NCBI GenBank assembly: GCA_963776225.1
Contig: CAVZLL010000004.1
Location: 248,001-312,000, forward strand
Direction of reading: 5' to 3'
Length of the DNA stretch: 64,000 nt
Source of the DNA: Bog-756 sp963776225
GTDB taxonomy: Bacteria > Actinomycetota > Acidimicrobiia > Acidimicrobiales > RAAP-2
Shown: piece by piece, positions 52,126-61,351 of the stretch
Layout: each line of letters starts with the position of its first letter
Position numbering within the stretch: position 1 is the stretch's first letter
Notes under the pieces: generated by a model
What the model was told of the DNA's origin: nothing
Seen by the model: the letters and a program-made list of their open reading frames with translations, nothing else
The model's database searches: none
Program-made: the position numbers and the translations under genes

Positions 52126-53904
52126 TCAGTCCGGCGCGGGCCGGAGCGACAGCCCGAGCTCGGCGAGGGCGGCGGGGGCGAGCCGCTTGGGCGAGCCGGT
52201 CATCGGGTCCCAGCCCGACTGGGTCTTGGGGAAGGCGATGACCTCGCGGATGCTGTCCTCGCCGGCGAAGATGGCGGCCAGGCGGTCGATCCCGACGGCG
52301 AAGCCGGCGTGGGGCGGCGCGCCGAACCGGAAGGCACCGAGCAGGAACCCGAAGCGGGACGCGGCCTCCTCCTCGCTGATGCCGAGCACCGAGAAGATGC
52401 GGCTCTGGATGTCGGCCCGGTGCACGCGGACGCTTCCCGAACCGAGCTCCCAGCCGTTGAGGACCAGGTCGTAGGCTTGGCTGCGCACCGACGCCGGGTC
52501 CGACTCGAGCCGGTCGATGTCGTCGGGGTGGGGCATGGTGAACGGGTGGTGGGCGGCGATCGGATGTCCGGCGTCGTCGACCCCGTCGAACAACGGGAAG
52601 TCGACCACCCACAGGTACCGGTAGGGACCCTCCGAGACCGGCCGGCCGCCGAGCTCCGAGCGGAGTGCGCCGAGGACGGCACAGGCCAGACGATGCTCGT
52701 CGGCCACCACCAGCACCAGGTCGCCGGCGGCGGCGCCGGTCGCGGCGAGGAGCCCGGCGCGCTCGTCGTCCGAGAGGAAGCGGTCGAGCGGGGAGTCGAG
52801 GCTGGTCCCCCCCTCACCCCCGGCGGTCACCCGGAACCAGGCCAACCCCTTCGCCCCGAGCGCCTTGGCCCGATCGGTGAGCGCGTCGAGGCGGGAACGG
52901 GTCACGGTCGCTCCTCCCCCGAGCACGACGGCTTTCACGCACGCCGCCCCGAACGCCTTGACCTCGGTGGTGGCGAAGAGCTCCGAGAGGTCGACCAGCT
53001 CCATCCCGAAGCGGAGATCGGGCTTGTCCGTGCCGTAGCGGTCGATCGCCTCGGCCCAGGTCATCCGCGGCACGGCGGCCGGTCGCTCGCCGGTCGCGGC
53101 CTCGGCTGCATCGAGAACGGCCTCGGAGACGACCTCGAGGATGTCCTCCTGGCCGACGAACGAGGCCTCCACGTCCAGCTGGGAGAACTCGAACTGTCGC
53201 TCGGCCCGGAGGTCCTCGTCGCGCAGGCAGCGGGCGATCTGGTAGTACCGGTCGACTCCGGCCACCATGAGGAGCTGCTTGGCCAGCTGGGGACTCTGGG
53301 GCAGGACGTAGCAGGACCCCGGGTGGAGCCGGCTGGGGACCGCGAACTCGCGAGCGCCCTCGGGGGTCGGCGACCAGAGCATCGGGGTCTCGACCTCCAC
53401 GAACCCCTGCCGGTCCATCGCCGCCCGCAGCGCGCGGTTGACGGTGGCGCGCAGGCGGAGGTTCGCCTGCATCCGCGGCCGGCGCAGGTCCACGTAGCGG
53501 TGGGTGAGCCGCACCACCTCGTCGACCTCGACCCGGTCGTCGACCGGGAAGGGCGGTGGGTCCGCCGCGTTGAGCACCGTGACCGTGCAGTCGCCGATCT
53601 CGACCTCGCCGGTCGCGAGATCGGGGTTGACCGTGCCGTCGGGGCGGTGGCGGACCTCGCCCTCGACCGCCACCACGTACTCGTTGCGGACGTCGACCGT
53701 GCCCGGGACGACGCACTGGACGATCCCGGTGTGGTCCCGCAGGTCGACGAAGGCCAGGTGCTCCCCGTGCTCCCGGCGTTTGGCGACCCACCCACAGATC
53801 CGCACCCGGTTCCCCACGTCGACGGCGCCGAGCGAACCGCACATGCGGTCGCGCATGACGGTGGCCCAATCGGGCGACGGCGGCGGGACGGGTGGACTGG
53901 TCAA
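52126..53904 (-). CDS. aspS: Aspartyl-tRNA synthetase
   Basis: A class IIb synthetase of 592 residues of the bacterial type with a GAD insertion. It has the OB-fold anticodon domain (RVRICGWVAKRREHGEHLAF), motif 1 around GFVEVETPML, motif 2 (QIARCLRDEDLRAERQFEF), the GAD domain in the middle and motif 3 (FAVGIDRLAAIFAGEDSIRE). A TTG start at 53904 has a good Shine-Dalgarno sequence. An ATG at 53856 gives the classic N terminus (MRDRMCGSL) but has none. Confidence 0.93.
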   Translation of the reverse strand: MTSPPVPPPSPDWATVMRDRMCGSLGAVDVGNRVRICGWVAKRREHGEHLAFVDLRDHTGIVQCVVPGTVDVRNEYVVAVEGEVRHRPDGTVNPDLATGEVEIGDCTVTVLNAADPPPFPVDDRVEVDEVVRLTHRYVDLRRPRMQANLRLRATVNRALRAAMDRQGFVEVETPMLWSPTPEGAREFAVPSRLHPGSCYVLPQSPQLAKQLLMVAGVDRYYQIARCLRDEDLRAERQFEFSQLDVEASFVGQEDILEVVSEAVLDAAEAATGERPAAVPRMTWAEAIDRYGTDKPDLRFGMELVDLSELFATTEVKAFGAACVKAVVLGGGATVTRSRLDALTDRAKALGAKGLAWFRVTAGGEGGTSLDSPLDRFLSDDERAGLLAATGAAAGDLVLVVADEHRLACAVLGALRSELGGRPVSEGPYRYLWVVDFPLFDGVDDAGHPIAAHHPFTMPHPDDIDRLESDPASVRSQAYDLVLNGWELGSGSVRVHRADIQSRIFSVLGISEEEAASRFGFLLGAFRFGAPPHAGFAVGIDRLAAIFAGEDSIREVIAFPKTQSGWDPMTGSPKRLAPAALAELGLSLRPAPD

Positions 53905-53910
53905 CAGGGG

Positions 53911-53916
53911 TCCTTT
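53911..53916 (-). promoter_or_regulatory. Ribosome binding site pointing to a TTG start of aspS
   Basis: AAAGGA on the minus strand, 6 nt before TTG. It is one of few clear Shine-Dalgarno sequences among host genes here. Confidence 0.55.
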
Positions 53917-53968
53917 CCGGTGGCTGGCTCGGATGACGGGAACGGATGGGGGCCGCCCGCCCGGTGGG

Positions 53969-55276
53969 TCACTCCGGTGCGGGTCCGGCGGTCCCGGCGG
54001 TTCCGGAGGGCCGGGTGGCCGCGCGCACCGCTGCGACCACCTCGGTGACCGGCACGGTGCGCTGGTCCCCGGTGGTCCGCAGGTGCCGGAGTGACACCGT
54101 ACCCGAGGCGACCTCGTCCGGCCCCGCGATGAGCGCCACCACCGCACCGGACCGGTCGGCCAGCTTGAGCTGGGCCTTCATCGAGCGGCCGTCGAAGGCC
54201 CGGTCTGCCGACAACCCGGCGCTCCGCAGCGAAGCGGTGAGGTCGCGGGCGACCGTCCCGCCGGCGGTGTCGACCACGAAGGCGTCGAGCGCTGTCGGGG
54301 CGACCGGGAAGGTCCCCTCCGCGTCGCAGGCGAGGAGGACCCGCTCGATCCCGATCCCGAACCCGATCCCGGGCGTGGCCGGGCCGCCGAGCATCTCGAC
54401 CAACCCGTCGTAGCGGCCTCCCCCCCCGATGCCGTTCTGGGCCGCCTCGAGCGCATCGGAGGAGAACTCGAAGGTGGTCCGGGTGTAGTAGTCGAAGCCG
54501 CGCACCAGCCGGTGGTCGAGCTCGAAGGGCACCGCGAGGGCGTCGAGGCCGGACCGGACCCGGGCGAAGTGGTCGCGGCAGGGTTCGCAGAGGTGGTCGA
54601 CCAGGCGCGGGGCGTCCAGCGTCGCCTCGCGGCAGGTGTCGAGCTTGCAGTCGAGGACCCGCAGCGGGTTTGCCACGAGGCGGTCCGCGTGCTCGTCGCA
54701 GAGCTGGTCGCGTCGGGAGGCGAGGTACTCGCGCAGCAGATCGAGGTACCCGGGCCGGCAGGTCCCGTCGCCCATCGAGTTGAGCCGCAACGAGAACGCG
54801 GCCAGCCCGAGCCCCCGGAAGAACCCGTCGGCGAGGGCGACCACCTCGACGTCGAGGTCGGGGTCGGCCGGTCCGAGGCCCTCCACCCCGAGCTGGTGGT
54901 GCTGCCGGTAGCGACCGGCCTGGGGACGCTCGTACCGGAACGCCGGGGTCGCGTACCACGCCTTCCAGGGCAACGGCGGCCGGTGCTGCACGAAGGCCCG
55001 GACCAGCGGGGCGGTTCCCTCCGGGCGCAGGGCGAGGAGCCGGCCGCCCCGGTCCTCGAATTCGTACATCTCCTTCCCCACCACGTCGCTCCCCTCACCG
55101 ATCCCCCGCCGGAAGACCGTCACGTCCTCGAAGGTCGGGGTGTGGGCGAGGCCGTACCCGGCCCGTTCGACCAGGTCGGCGAAGCGGGCGAGCAGGGCCT
55201 CCCAGCGGGTCGACTCGGGGTAGAGGACGTCATGGGTGCCACTCGGGGCGCGCGCCGCCACCGCCTTGCCGGGCAC
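53969..55276 (-). CDS. hisS: Histidyl-tRNA synthetase
   Basis: A class II synthetase of 435 residues. It has motif 1 (FRRGIGEGSDVVGKEMYEFED), motif 2 (PAFRYERPQAGRYRQHHQLG), the His-specific LVRGFDYYTRTTFEF, GGGGRYDGLVEMLGG and motif 3 (GIGFGIGIERVLL), then the anticodon domain. The central region carries four cysteines (CKLDTC and CEPC), suggesting a bound metal. The GTG start lies 6 bp after the relA stop. A 64-bp gap separates it from aspS. Confidence 0.95.
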   Translation of the reverse strand: MPGKAVAARAPSGTHDVLYPESTRWEALLARFADLVERAGYGLAHTPTFEDVTVFRRGIGEGSDVVGKEMYEFEDRGGRLLALRPEGTAPLVRAFVQHRPPLPWKAWYATPAFRYERPQAGRYRQHHQLGVEGLGPADPDLDVEVVALADGFFRGLGLAAFSLRLNSMGDGTCRPGYLDLLREYLASRRDQLCDEHADRLVANPLRVLDCKLDTCREATLDAPRLVDHLCEPCRDHFARVRSGLDALAVPFELDHRLVRGFDYYTRTTFEFSSDALEAAQNGIGGGGRYDGLVEMLGGPATPGIGFGIGIERVLLACDAEGTFPVAPTALDAFVVDTAGGTVARDLTASLRSAGLSADRAFDGRSMKAQLKLADRSGAVVALIAGPDEVASGTVSLRHLRTTGDQRTVPVTEVVAAVRAATRPSGTAGTAGPAPE

Positions 55277-55282
55277 GCGGCC

Positions 55283-57754
55283 TCAGTCCTTCTTGCCGGG
55301 GAGGATCCGGTACACGTCGTAGACGGCGTCGAGGTGGCGGATCAGGTTGAGCACCGACTCCAGGTGGGCGGGATCTGCGAGCTCGACGTCGAAGCGCATC
55401 CGGCTGATCCGGTCGGAGTCGGTCTGGGTGTTGGCGCTCACGATGTTGAGGTGGTGCTCGGAGACCACCTTGGTCACGTCGCTGAGCAGCCGCGAGCGGT
55501 CGATGGCCACCACCTCGATGGTCGCCACGAAGACACCCGAGGACCGGTGGTCCCACTCGACCTCGATGAGCCGCTCGCGCGAGCGGCTGGCCAGCGAGGC
55601 CGCGTTGGCGCAGTCGGCCCGGTGGACCGAGACCCCCCGGCCGCGGGTCACGAACCCGACGATCTCGTCGCCCGGCACCGGGGTGCAGCACCGGGAGAGC
55701 CGCACCATCAGGTCGTCCAGCCCCTCCACGTAGACCCCGACCGCCGAGCCCCGTCCCGGACGGACCGCGGTCGGCTGCTGGCGGGCGGTGACCGGGAGCT
55801 GCTCCTCGTAGACGCCTCCCCGAAGCTCCCGCAGGATCCGTTGTGCGACCGCCCGGGCCGAGATCCGGTTGTCCCCGATCGCAGCGTGCAGCGCGTCGAC
55901 GTCGGCGAAGTTCATCGCGGTCGCCAGCTCGGCGAGCGAGTGCTCCGATGCCAGCTTCTGGACCGGGAGGCCCTCCCGCCGGAGCTCTTTGATCAGCTCC
56001 TCGCGCCCGAGCTCCATCGCGTCCTCGCGGCGCTCGCGGGAGAACCACTGCCGGATCTTGGTCCGGGCCCGGGAGGAGGCCACGATGCCCAGCCAGTCCC
56101 GTGACGGGCCCGCGGTCGGGGCCTTCGACGTGAAGATCTCGACGGTGTCCGCAGAATTGAGCCTGGTGTCGAGCGGAACCAGCCGGCCGTTGACCTTGGC
56201 TCCGATGCACCGGTGACCGACCTCGGTGTGGATGGCGTAGGCGAAGTCGACCGGCGTGGCGTTGGCGGTCAACGCGATGACCTTGCCCTTCGGGGTGAAG
56301 ACGTAGACCTCGTCCTCCTCGAGGTCGAGCTTGAGCGCCTCCAGGAACTCGATCGGATCGGTCGTCTCGTTCTGGAAGTCGACGATCCGCTGCATCCACT
56401 CGATCTCGGCGGTGGTCGAGGAGGTCTCCCGGGCCAGAGCCTGGCGTTCGGCCCGGCGGTCGCGCTCGGCGAGGTCGGCCCGTTCGGTCGGGGTGATCGC
56501 CGGCGCCTTGGTGCGCGGCTCCTTGCGTCTGCCCTCGGTTCCGGACTTGCCACCGCGGCCCCGGCGCGGTCGGGTGGCCACGGCGGCCGCTCCGGTGTCG
56601 GCGGTCCCGGGTCCCCCCGGCCCGGGACGACCCGGGTTCTCCTTGTAGCCCCAGTGGGCGGCGATGCCGTACTCGGCCCGGCGGTGCATCTCGTGGGTCC
56701 GGACCTGGACCTCGATCGGCTTGCCGTCGAGCCCGATGACCGTGGTGTGCAGCGACTGGTACAGGTTGAACTTGGGTGAGTTGATGTAGTCCTTGAACCG
56801 GCCCTGGACGGGAGGCCAGATGGCGTGGATCGAGCCGAGCGCCGCCCAGCAGTCCTTCTCCGACTCGACGATCACCCGGATCCCCACCAGGTCGTAGAGC
56901 TCGTCGAACTCCCTCCCCCGGACCACCATCTTCTCGTAGATGCTCCAGAGGTGCTTCGGGCGGCCGGTCACCTCGGCGGTCAGACCGGAGGCGGCCAGGC
57001 GTTCGCGCACCGAGACCAGCACCCTGGCCAGGAACTCGTCGCGCAGCGGGGCCCGGCTGGCCACCATCTGTTCGATCTCCGCGTAGCGCTTGGGGTGGAG
57101 GGTGGCGAACGCCAGGTCCTCGAGCTGCCACTTGACCTCCTGGATCCCCAGTCGGTGGGCGAGGGGCGCGTAGATGTCCAGGGTCTCCTGCGCGGTGCGG
57201 CGCTGCTTCCACTCGGGCATGACCGAGAGGGTCCGCATGTTGTGCAGACGGTCGGCGAGCTTGATGATCAGGACCCGCCAGTCATCTGCCATCGCCACCA
57301 GCATCTTGCGGACCGTGGCCGCCTGCTGGGCCTCCTTCGAATCGAACTGGAGGCGGTCGAGCTTGGTCACCCCCTCCACGATGAGGGCGACCGAGGGCCC
57401 GAAGTCCCGCTCGATGAGCTCGGTGGTGATCCCGGTGTCCTCGACCGCGTCATGCAGCAGCGCCGCCGCCACCGTCTGGCCGTCGAGCCCGAGGTCGGCG
57501 ACGATCCCGGCCACCGCGATGGGATGGGTGATGTAGGGCTCGCCGGACCGGCGCAACTGCCCGGCGTGGGCCACCGTCGCGGTCTCCGCGGCGCGGATGA
57601 TGATCGAGGTGTCGTCCCCGGGGTGGCGCCGCAGGAACGCGTCGATGACCGGCCCCAGGAGCTGCGCCTCGGCGGCGGGGAGGGTCGACCCGGACGGGAT
57701 CGCGTCACCGCGACCAGTGGCCCCCCCGGCGGGGACTGGTGTGGCCAGAGCCAT
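55283..57754 (-). CDS. relA: Bifunctional (p)ppGpp synthetase/hydrolase (Rel/RSH)
   Basis: The stringent-response enzyme, 823 residues. The hydrolase HD domain has HDAVEDT at 101-107 with an intact metal site. The synthetase domain (~255-370) includes YDLVGIRVIVESEKDCW, YINSPKFNLYQSLHTTVIG and EVQVRTHEMHRRAEYG. TGS (~483-545) and a C-terminal ACT domain follow. Between synthetase and TGS is an unusual ~75-residue Gly/Arg/Pro/Lys-rich insert (373-450). It is first of relA-hisS-aspS-rarA-S53, with its own leaderless-type promoter box. Confidence 0.95.
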   Translation of the reverse strand: MALATPVPAGGATGRGDAIPSGSTLPAAEAQLLGPVIDAFLRRHPGDDTSIIIRAAETATVAHAGQLRRSGEPYITHPIAVAGIVADLGLDGQTVAAALLHDAVEDTGITTELIERDFGPSVALIVEGVTKLDRLQFDSKEAQQAATVRKMLVAMADDWRVLIIKLADRLHNMRTLSVMPEWKQRRTAQETLDIYAPLAHRLGIQEVKWQLEDLAFATLHPKRYAEIEQMVASRAPLRDEFLARVLVSVRERLAASGLTAEVTGRPKHLWSIYEKMVVRGREFDELYDLVGIRVIVESEKDCWAALGSIHAIWPPVQGRFKDYINSPKFNLYQSLHTTVIGLDGKPIEVQVRTHEMHRRAEYGIAAHWGYKENPGRPGPGGPGTADTGAAAVATRPRRGRGGKSGTEGRRKEPRTKAPAITPTERADLAERDRRAERQALARETSSTTAEIEWMQRIVDFQNETTDPIEFLEALKLDLEEDEVYVFTPKGKVIALTANATPVDFAYAIHTEVGHRCIGAKVNGRLVPLDTRLNSADTVEIFTSKAPTAGPSRDWLGIVASSRARTKIRQWFSRERREDAMELGREELIKELRREGLPVQKLASEHSLAELATAMNFADVDALHAAIGDNRISARAVAQRILRELRGGVYEEQLPVTARQQPTAVRPGRGSAVGVYVEGLDDLMVRLSRCCTPVPGDEIVGFVTRGRGVSVHRADCANAASLASRSRERLIEVEWDHRSSGVFVATIEVVAIDRSRLLSDVTKVVSEHHLNIVSANTQTDSDRISRMRFDVELADPAHLESVLNLIRHLDAVYDVYRILPGKKD

Positions 57755-57760
57755 CTCTAC

Positions 57761-57766
57761 ACGGTA
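57761..57766 (-). promoter_or_regulatory. -10-like box of relA
   Basis: TACCGT on the minus strand, 6 nt before the ATG at 57754. Confidence 0.5.
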
Positions 57767-57820
57767 CCCGGCACCGAACCCCGACCGGTGCGAGACGGCC
57801 GCGGAGCGGTCGCGCGACGG

Positions 57821-59284
57821 CTAGCGCCGCCTTCCCTTCCCCTTCCCCTTGCCCTTGCGGGGCCGGGGCGGGGGACGGCTGCCGGCGGGCCGGGTCGAGC
57901 CCGATCCGGGCGGTCCCGTGCGGCCGGCACGCGCCGAACCCGACGACCCCGCCTCGGCGGCGCCTGCGGCGGTCGCGGCGGCGGTCCCTGCGGTCGCCGC
58001 CGGCCGGCCCGACCGTTTGGCGGAGGCGCCCTGCCCGGGACGGATGACGCCGCTGGAGGTCCGGACCTTCGACGAGCCCCGCCCGCTCCCGCTCCCGGCT
58101 GCGGCGCCGGCGAGCGCGGCTGCGGCGGCCGGGGTGAGGGCGGGCCCGCGCTCCCCGCGCGCCTCGAGACGCTGGCGGATGGTCACGTACCGGGACTCCC
58201 GCTCCTTCATCAGGGCGAGCAGCGGTGAGGCGATGAAGATCGAGGAGTAGGCACCGCTGGTGAGGCCGATGACCAGGGCCAGACCGAAGCTCTGGAGTGT
58301 CTCCGCGCCGAGGACCACCGATCCGATGATCAGGACCGAGAGCACCGGGATGATCGCGACCAGGGAGGTGTTGATCGACCGGGCGAGGGTCTGGTTCATC
58401 GAGAGGTTCACCATGTCGGAGTAGGTGATCCGGCCCGAGGCACCGAGCCCCTGGGCGTTGTCACGGATCCGGTCGAAGACGACCACCGTGTCGTAGAGCG
58501 AGTAGCCCAACACGGTGAGCACCGCGATCACCGTGTCCGGGGTGACCAGGAAGCCGAAGATCGAGTAGATGCCGAGCACGATGAGGATGTCGTGGAAGAC
58601 CGCCACGATCGCCGCGACCGCCATCTTGAACTCGAAACGCAGGGAGATGTAGGCGGTCACCGCGATGAAGAAGACGATGAGGGCCTCGATCGCCTTCTTG
58701 GTGACCTGCGACCCCCAGGTGGACCCGACCTCGGTGAAGCTCACGTCGTTGGGGTTGTTCAGGTGGGCGGCCCGGGCGAGCGCGTCCTGGACCTGGGTCT
58801 CGATGGCCTGGCGCTGGCTCACCGACTTCGAGTTGAGGTCGACCGTGACCTGGATCTGCTTCTGGTGGTTGAGCTGGTTGGTGAGCTGGACGACCGTGGG
58901 CTGGGAGAGCCCCGCCCCCTCGACCGCCGTGGTGGCCTGGGGCACGGTCAGCGTCTGGGAGGAGACGATCCAGGACTGCCCGCCCTTGAAGTCGATCCCC
59001 TCGTTGAGGCCGCGCGCCCCGAGCGAGATGACTCCGAGGACGATGATCAGGGTCGAGATCCCGAACCACCAGCGCCGGTTGCCGATGAAGTCGAAGGAGG
59101 TCTCGCCCCGGTAGAGGCGCAAGAAGGCGTTCGGCCGCTTCGCCTGACCGCCGTCACCGTTGCGCCGCTCGGCGGCGTGCTCGAGCTCTTCGTCGAAGGC
59201 CTCGGCGAGCTCCTCTGCCGGGGAGGCCAGCTCGTCGACCACCTCGTCGCCGGTCGTGCCGTCCCCGTCGCGGTCCGGGGTCAC
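57821..59284 (-). CDS. secF: Protein translocase subunit SecF
   Basis: Works with SecD to drive protein export with the proton-motive force. It is 487 residues with six membrane helices. It has GIDFKGGQSWIV, the P1-like extracytoplasmic part, ALIVFFIAVTAYISLRFEFK, the segment YSLYDTVVVFDRIRDNAQ and SINTSLVAIIPVLSVLIIG. The N-terminal ~50 residues are acidic, and the C-terminal ~110 are Gly/Ala/Arg-rich and end in a KGKG run, a long basic cytoplasmic tail not seen in classical SecF. The start overlaps the secD stop by four bases. Confidence 0.94.
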   Translation of the reverse strand: MTPDRDGDGTTGDEVVDELASPAEELAEAFDEELEHAAERRNGDGGQAKRPNAFLRLYRGETSFDFIGNRRWWFGISTLIIVLGVISLGARGLNEGIDFKGGQSWIVSSQTLTVPQATTAVEGAGLSQPTVVQLTNQLNHQKQIQVTVDLNSKSVSQRQAIETQVQDALARAAHLNNPNDVSFTEVGSTWGSQVTKKAIEALIVFFIAVTAYISLRFEFKMAVAAIVAVFHDILIVLGIYSIFGFLVTPDTVIAVLTVLGYSLYDTVVVFDRIRDNAQGLGASGRITYSDMVNLSMNQTLARSINTSLVAIIPVLSVLIIGSVVLGAETLQSFGLALVIGLTSGAYSSIFIASPLLALMKERESRYVTIRQRLEARGERGPALTPAAAAALAGAAAGSGSGRGSSKVRTSSGVIRPGQGASAKRSGRPAATAGTAAATAAGAAEAGSSGSARAGRTGPPGSGSTRPAGSRPPPRPRKGKGKGKGRRR

Positions 59285-60792
59285 GCCGCCGCCTCCGCGT
59301 GGATGCCGAGACCGCGGGCGACGCCCATCCCCTTCGCCTCGGTCGCGCTCCGGCTCCGGCCGAGCAGGATGACGAACGGGCGGGTGAAGAAGAAGGTCAC
59401 GAACACGTCGAGGAGAGTCGAGATCCCGAGGAAGAGGGCGAAGCCCTGGACCGGTCCGACCGAGAGCTCGTAGAGGATGACCGCGCCGAGGAAGGAGACG
59501 AAGTCAGCGGCGAGCACGGTCCGGAAGGCGCTCTTGAACCCGCGGTCGACGCTGGTGCGCACGGTGCGCCCGGACCGGGCCTCGTCCTTCAGGCGCTCGA
59601 AGTAGACGATGTAGGAGTCGACGGTGATGCCGATGGACACGATGATGCCGATCACGCCGGCGAGGTTGATCGTGGTGTTGAGGGTCTGCCCCATGATGGC
59701 GATGATCGACCAGAGCAGCGCGCCGGTCACCGCCAGGCCGGTGACCACGACCACCCCGAGCAGGCGGTAGTAGAAGATCGTGTAGAGCATGACCAGGGCC
59801 AGGCCGAAGAGACCGGAGATGAGACCGGCCTGCAGCGAGGACTTGCCCAGGGTGGGCGAGACGGTCTGCACGGTGAGCCGGTCGAGCTTGACCGGCAGTG
59901 CGCCGAAATTGAGGTCGGCGGCGAGGGTCTTGGCCTGGGTCTCGCCGAAGCTCCCCGAGATCTGCACCTGTCCGTTGAAGGGGCTGAATGCGGTCTGCCC
60001 GGGCTGGGTGATCGGGGCGGTGATCACCTGGCCGTCGAGATCGACCGCGATGATGGCGTGGAACTGCTGCATGGCGAGGGTGTCCCAGGCGGCGCTCCCC
60101 TGCGAGTTGAGGCTGAGGTTGACCACCCACTGCCCGTTCTGGACCGCGGCGGTTGCCGAGTGCACCCCGGTACCCGACAGGCCCGCGGGCCCGAGGACGT
60201 ACCGCCCGTTGACCGCCGCCGCCCCGACGCCCGGCAACAGGACCATCGAATGTTCCTTGTCGTTCTCCGAGGTCGTGGTGGCGTAGGGGGTGAACTGCGG
60301 ATCGGGCGGCGGCGACTTGGTCGCGGCGCTGGTGCTGGTGTCGATGGCCAGGTTTGCGGCGGTGAGCTGCGAGGTCGGCGCACACGAGGCGGGCAACGGG
60401 CCGGCGATCGGCTTCTGGCCCTTGGGTACCTGGAGGGGATCCGCGTAACAGAGGGCGGGCCGGAAGAACAGCTGGCCGGTGTTGCCGAGGGACTTGAGGA
60501 TCTGCTGGGAGTTCTTGGCCCCCGGCACCGACACCGAGATCTGGTCCTTGCCCTGGCTCGAGACGGTGGCGCCGCTGGTGCCGTTGCTGACCCGGTCGTT
60601 GAGGATGGTGACGATCGTGTCGAGCTCGGCGGAGCTGACCTGGGTATGGGTCTGGTAGACGACCGAGAGCCCGCCGTCGAGGTCGAGGCCCAGCTTGGGC
60701 GACCACCCGGCGGCCAGGGTCGCGCCGAGCATGACCACCGCGATGATCACGACCGCGAGCAGGCTGATCCAGAGGGAACGCTTGTCCTTCAT
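59281..60792 (-). CDS. secD: Protein translocase subunit SecD
   Basis: A 503-residue export motor protein. It has an N-terminal helix (LWISLLAVVIIAVVMLGATL), then GLDLDGGLSVVYQ, the periplasmic P1 domain with DRVSNGTSGATVSSQGKDQI, a long insert, and five helices including AGVIGIIVSIGITVDSYIVY, FERLKDEARSGRTVRTSVDR and FALFLGISTLLDVFVTFFFT. It follows yajC by 6 bp and overlaps secF. Confidence 0.95.
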   Translation of the reverse strand: MKDKRSLWISLLAVVIIAVVMLGATLAAGWSPKLGLDLDGGLSVVYQTHTQVSSAELDTIVTILNDRVSNGTSGATVSSQGKDQISVSVPGAKNSQQILKSLGNTGQLFFRPALCYADPLQVPKGQKPIAGPLPASCAPTSQLTAANLAIDTSTSAATKSPPPDPQFTPYATTTSENDKEHSMVLLPGVGAAAVNGRYVLGPAGLSGTGVHSATAAVQNGQWVVNLSLNSQGSAAWDTLAMQQFHAIIAVDLDGQVITAPITQPGQTAFSPFNGQVQISGSFGETQAKTLAADLNFGALPVKLDRLTVQTVSPTLGKSSLQAGLISGLFGLALVMLYTIFYYRLLGVVVVTGLAVTGALLWSIIAIMGQTLNTTINLAGVIGIIVSIGITVDSYIVYFERLKDEARSGRTVRTSVDRGFKSAFRTVLAADFVSFLGAVILYELSVGPVQGFALFLGISTLLDVFVTFFFTRPFVILLGRSRSATEAKGMGVARGLGIHAEAAA

Positions 60793-60798
60793 GGCCGT

Positions 60799-61305
60799 TC
60801 AGGCGGCCGGGGACCCGTCGGCCCCGCTCGGCTGGTCGTATCCGTCGTCCCGATGGCTGCCGTCCCCCTCACCCGGGTCCTGGTGGTCGGCGTGGCCGTC
60901 CGGCTCCTCGTGGGCCACGGCTTCCGGGCCCCCCGCGTCGTGGTGGTCGGCATCCGAGTCGACCTCGTGCTCCTCCTGGTCCACGACGCGCGGTTCGAGC
61001 TTGCGCAGCACATAGGGACGCAGCACGACGAACGAGGCGCCCACGCTGGTTTCGAGGGTGATCCGGTCACCGTCGATGTCGATGACGTGTCCGACGATGC
61101 CCCCGGCCGTCACCACCTCGTCGCCCACCTCGAAGGCATTGGCCTGCTCACGGACGGCCTTGGCCTTGCGCTGCTGAGGACGGTAGATGAGGAAGTAGAA
61201 CCCCACGCCGACGATGAGCAGGATGTAGATGATCGACGAGCCGCTGCTCTGCGTCTTGGACGCCGCGGCAAGGAGGGGCCCGACCTGGCCCGGGACGTCA
61301 GTCAT
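60799..61305 (-). CDS. yajC: Preprotein translocase subunit YajC
   Basis: The SecDF accessory protein, 168 residues. It has one membrane helix (SIIYILLIVGVGFYFLIY) followed at once by RPQQRKAKAVREQ and the conserved VGDEVVTAGGIVGHVIDIDG. The last ~70 residues are a His/Asp/Glu-rich acidic tail absent from short YajC proteins. The ATG at 61305 is preferred to the upstream ATG, whose extension is low complexity. Confidence 0.92.
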   Translation of the reverse strand: MTDVPGQVGPLLAAASKTQSSGSSIIYILLIVGVGFYFLIYRPQQRKAKAVREQANAFEVGDEVVTAGGIVGHVIDIDGDRITLETSVGASFVVLRPYVLRKLEPRVVDQEEHEVDSDADHHDAGGPEAVAHEEPDGHADHQDPGEGDGSHRDDGYDQPSGADGSPAA

Positions 61306-61351
61306 CGTGCGAGGGGAGAAGGAGGTGGACGGTCGGCACAGCGCCCTGACA

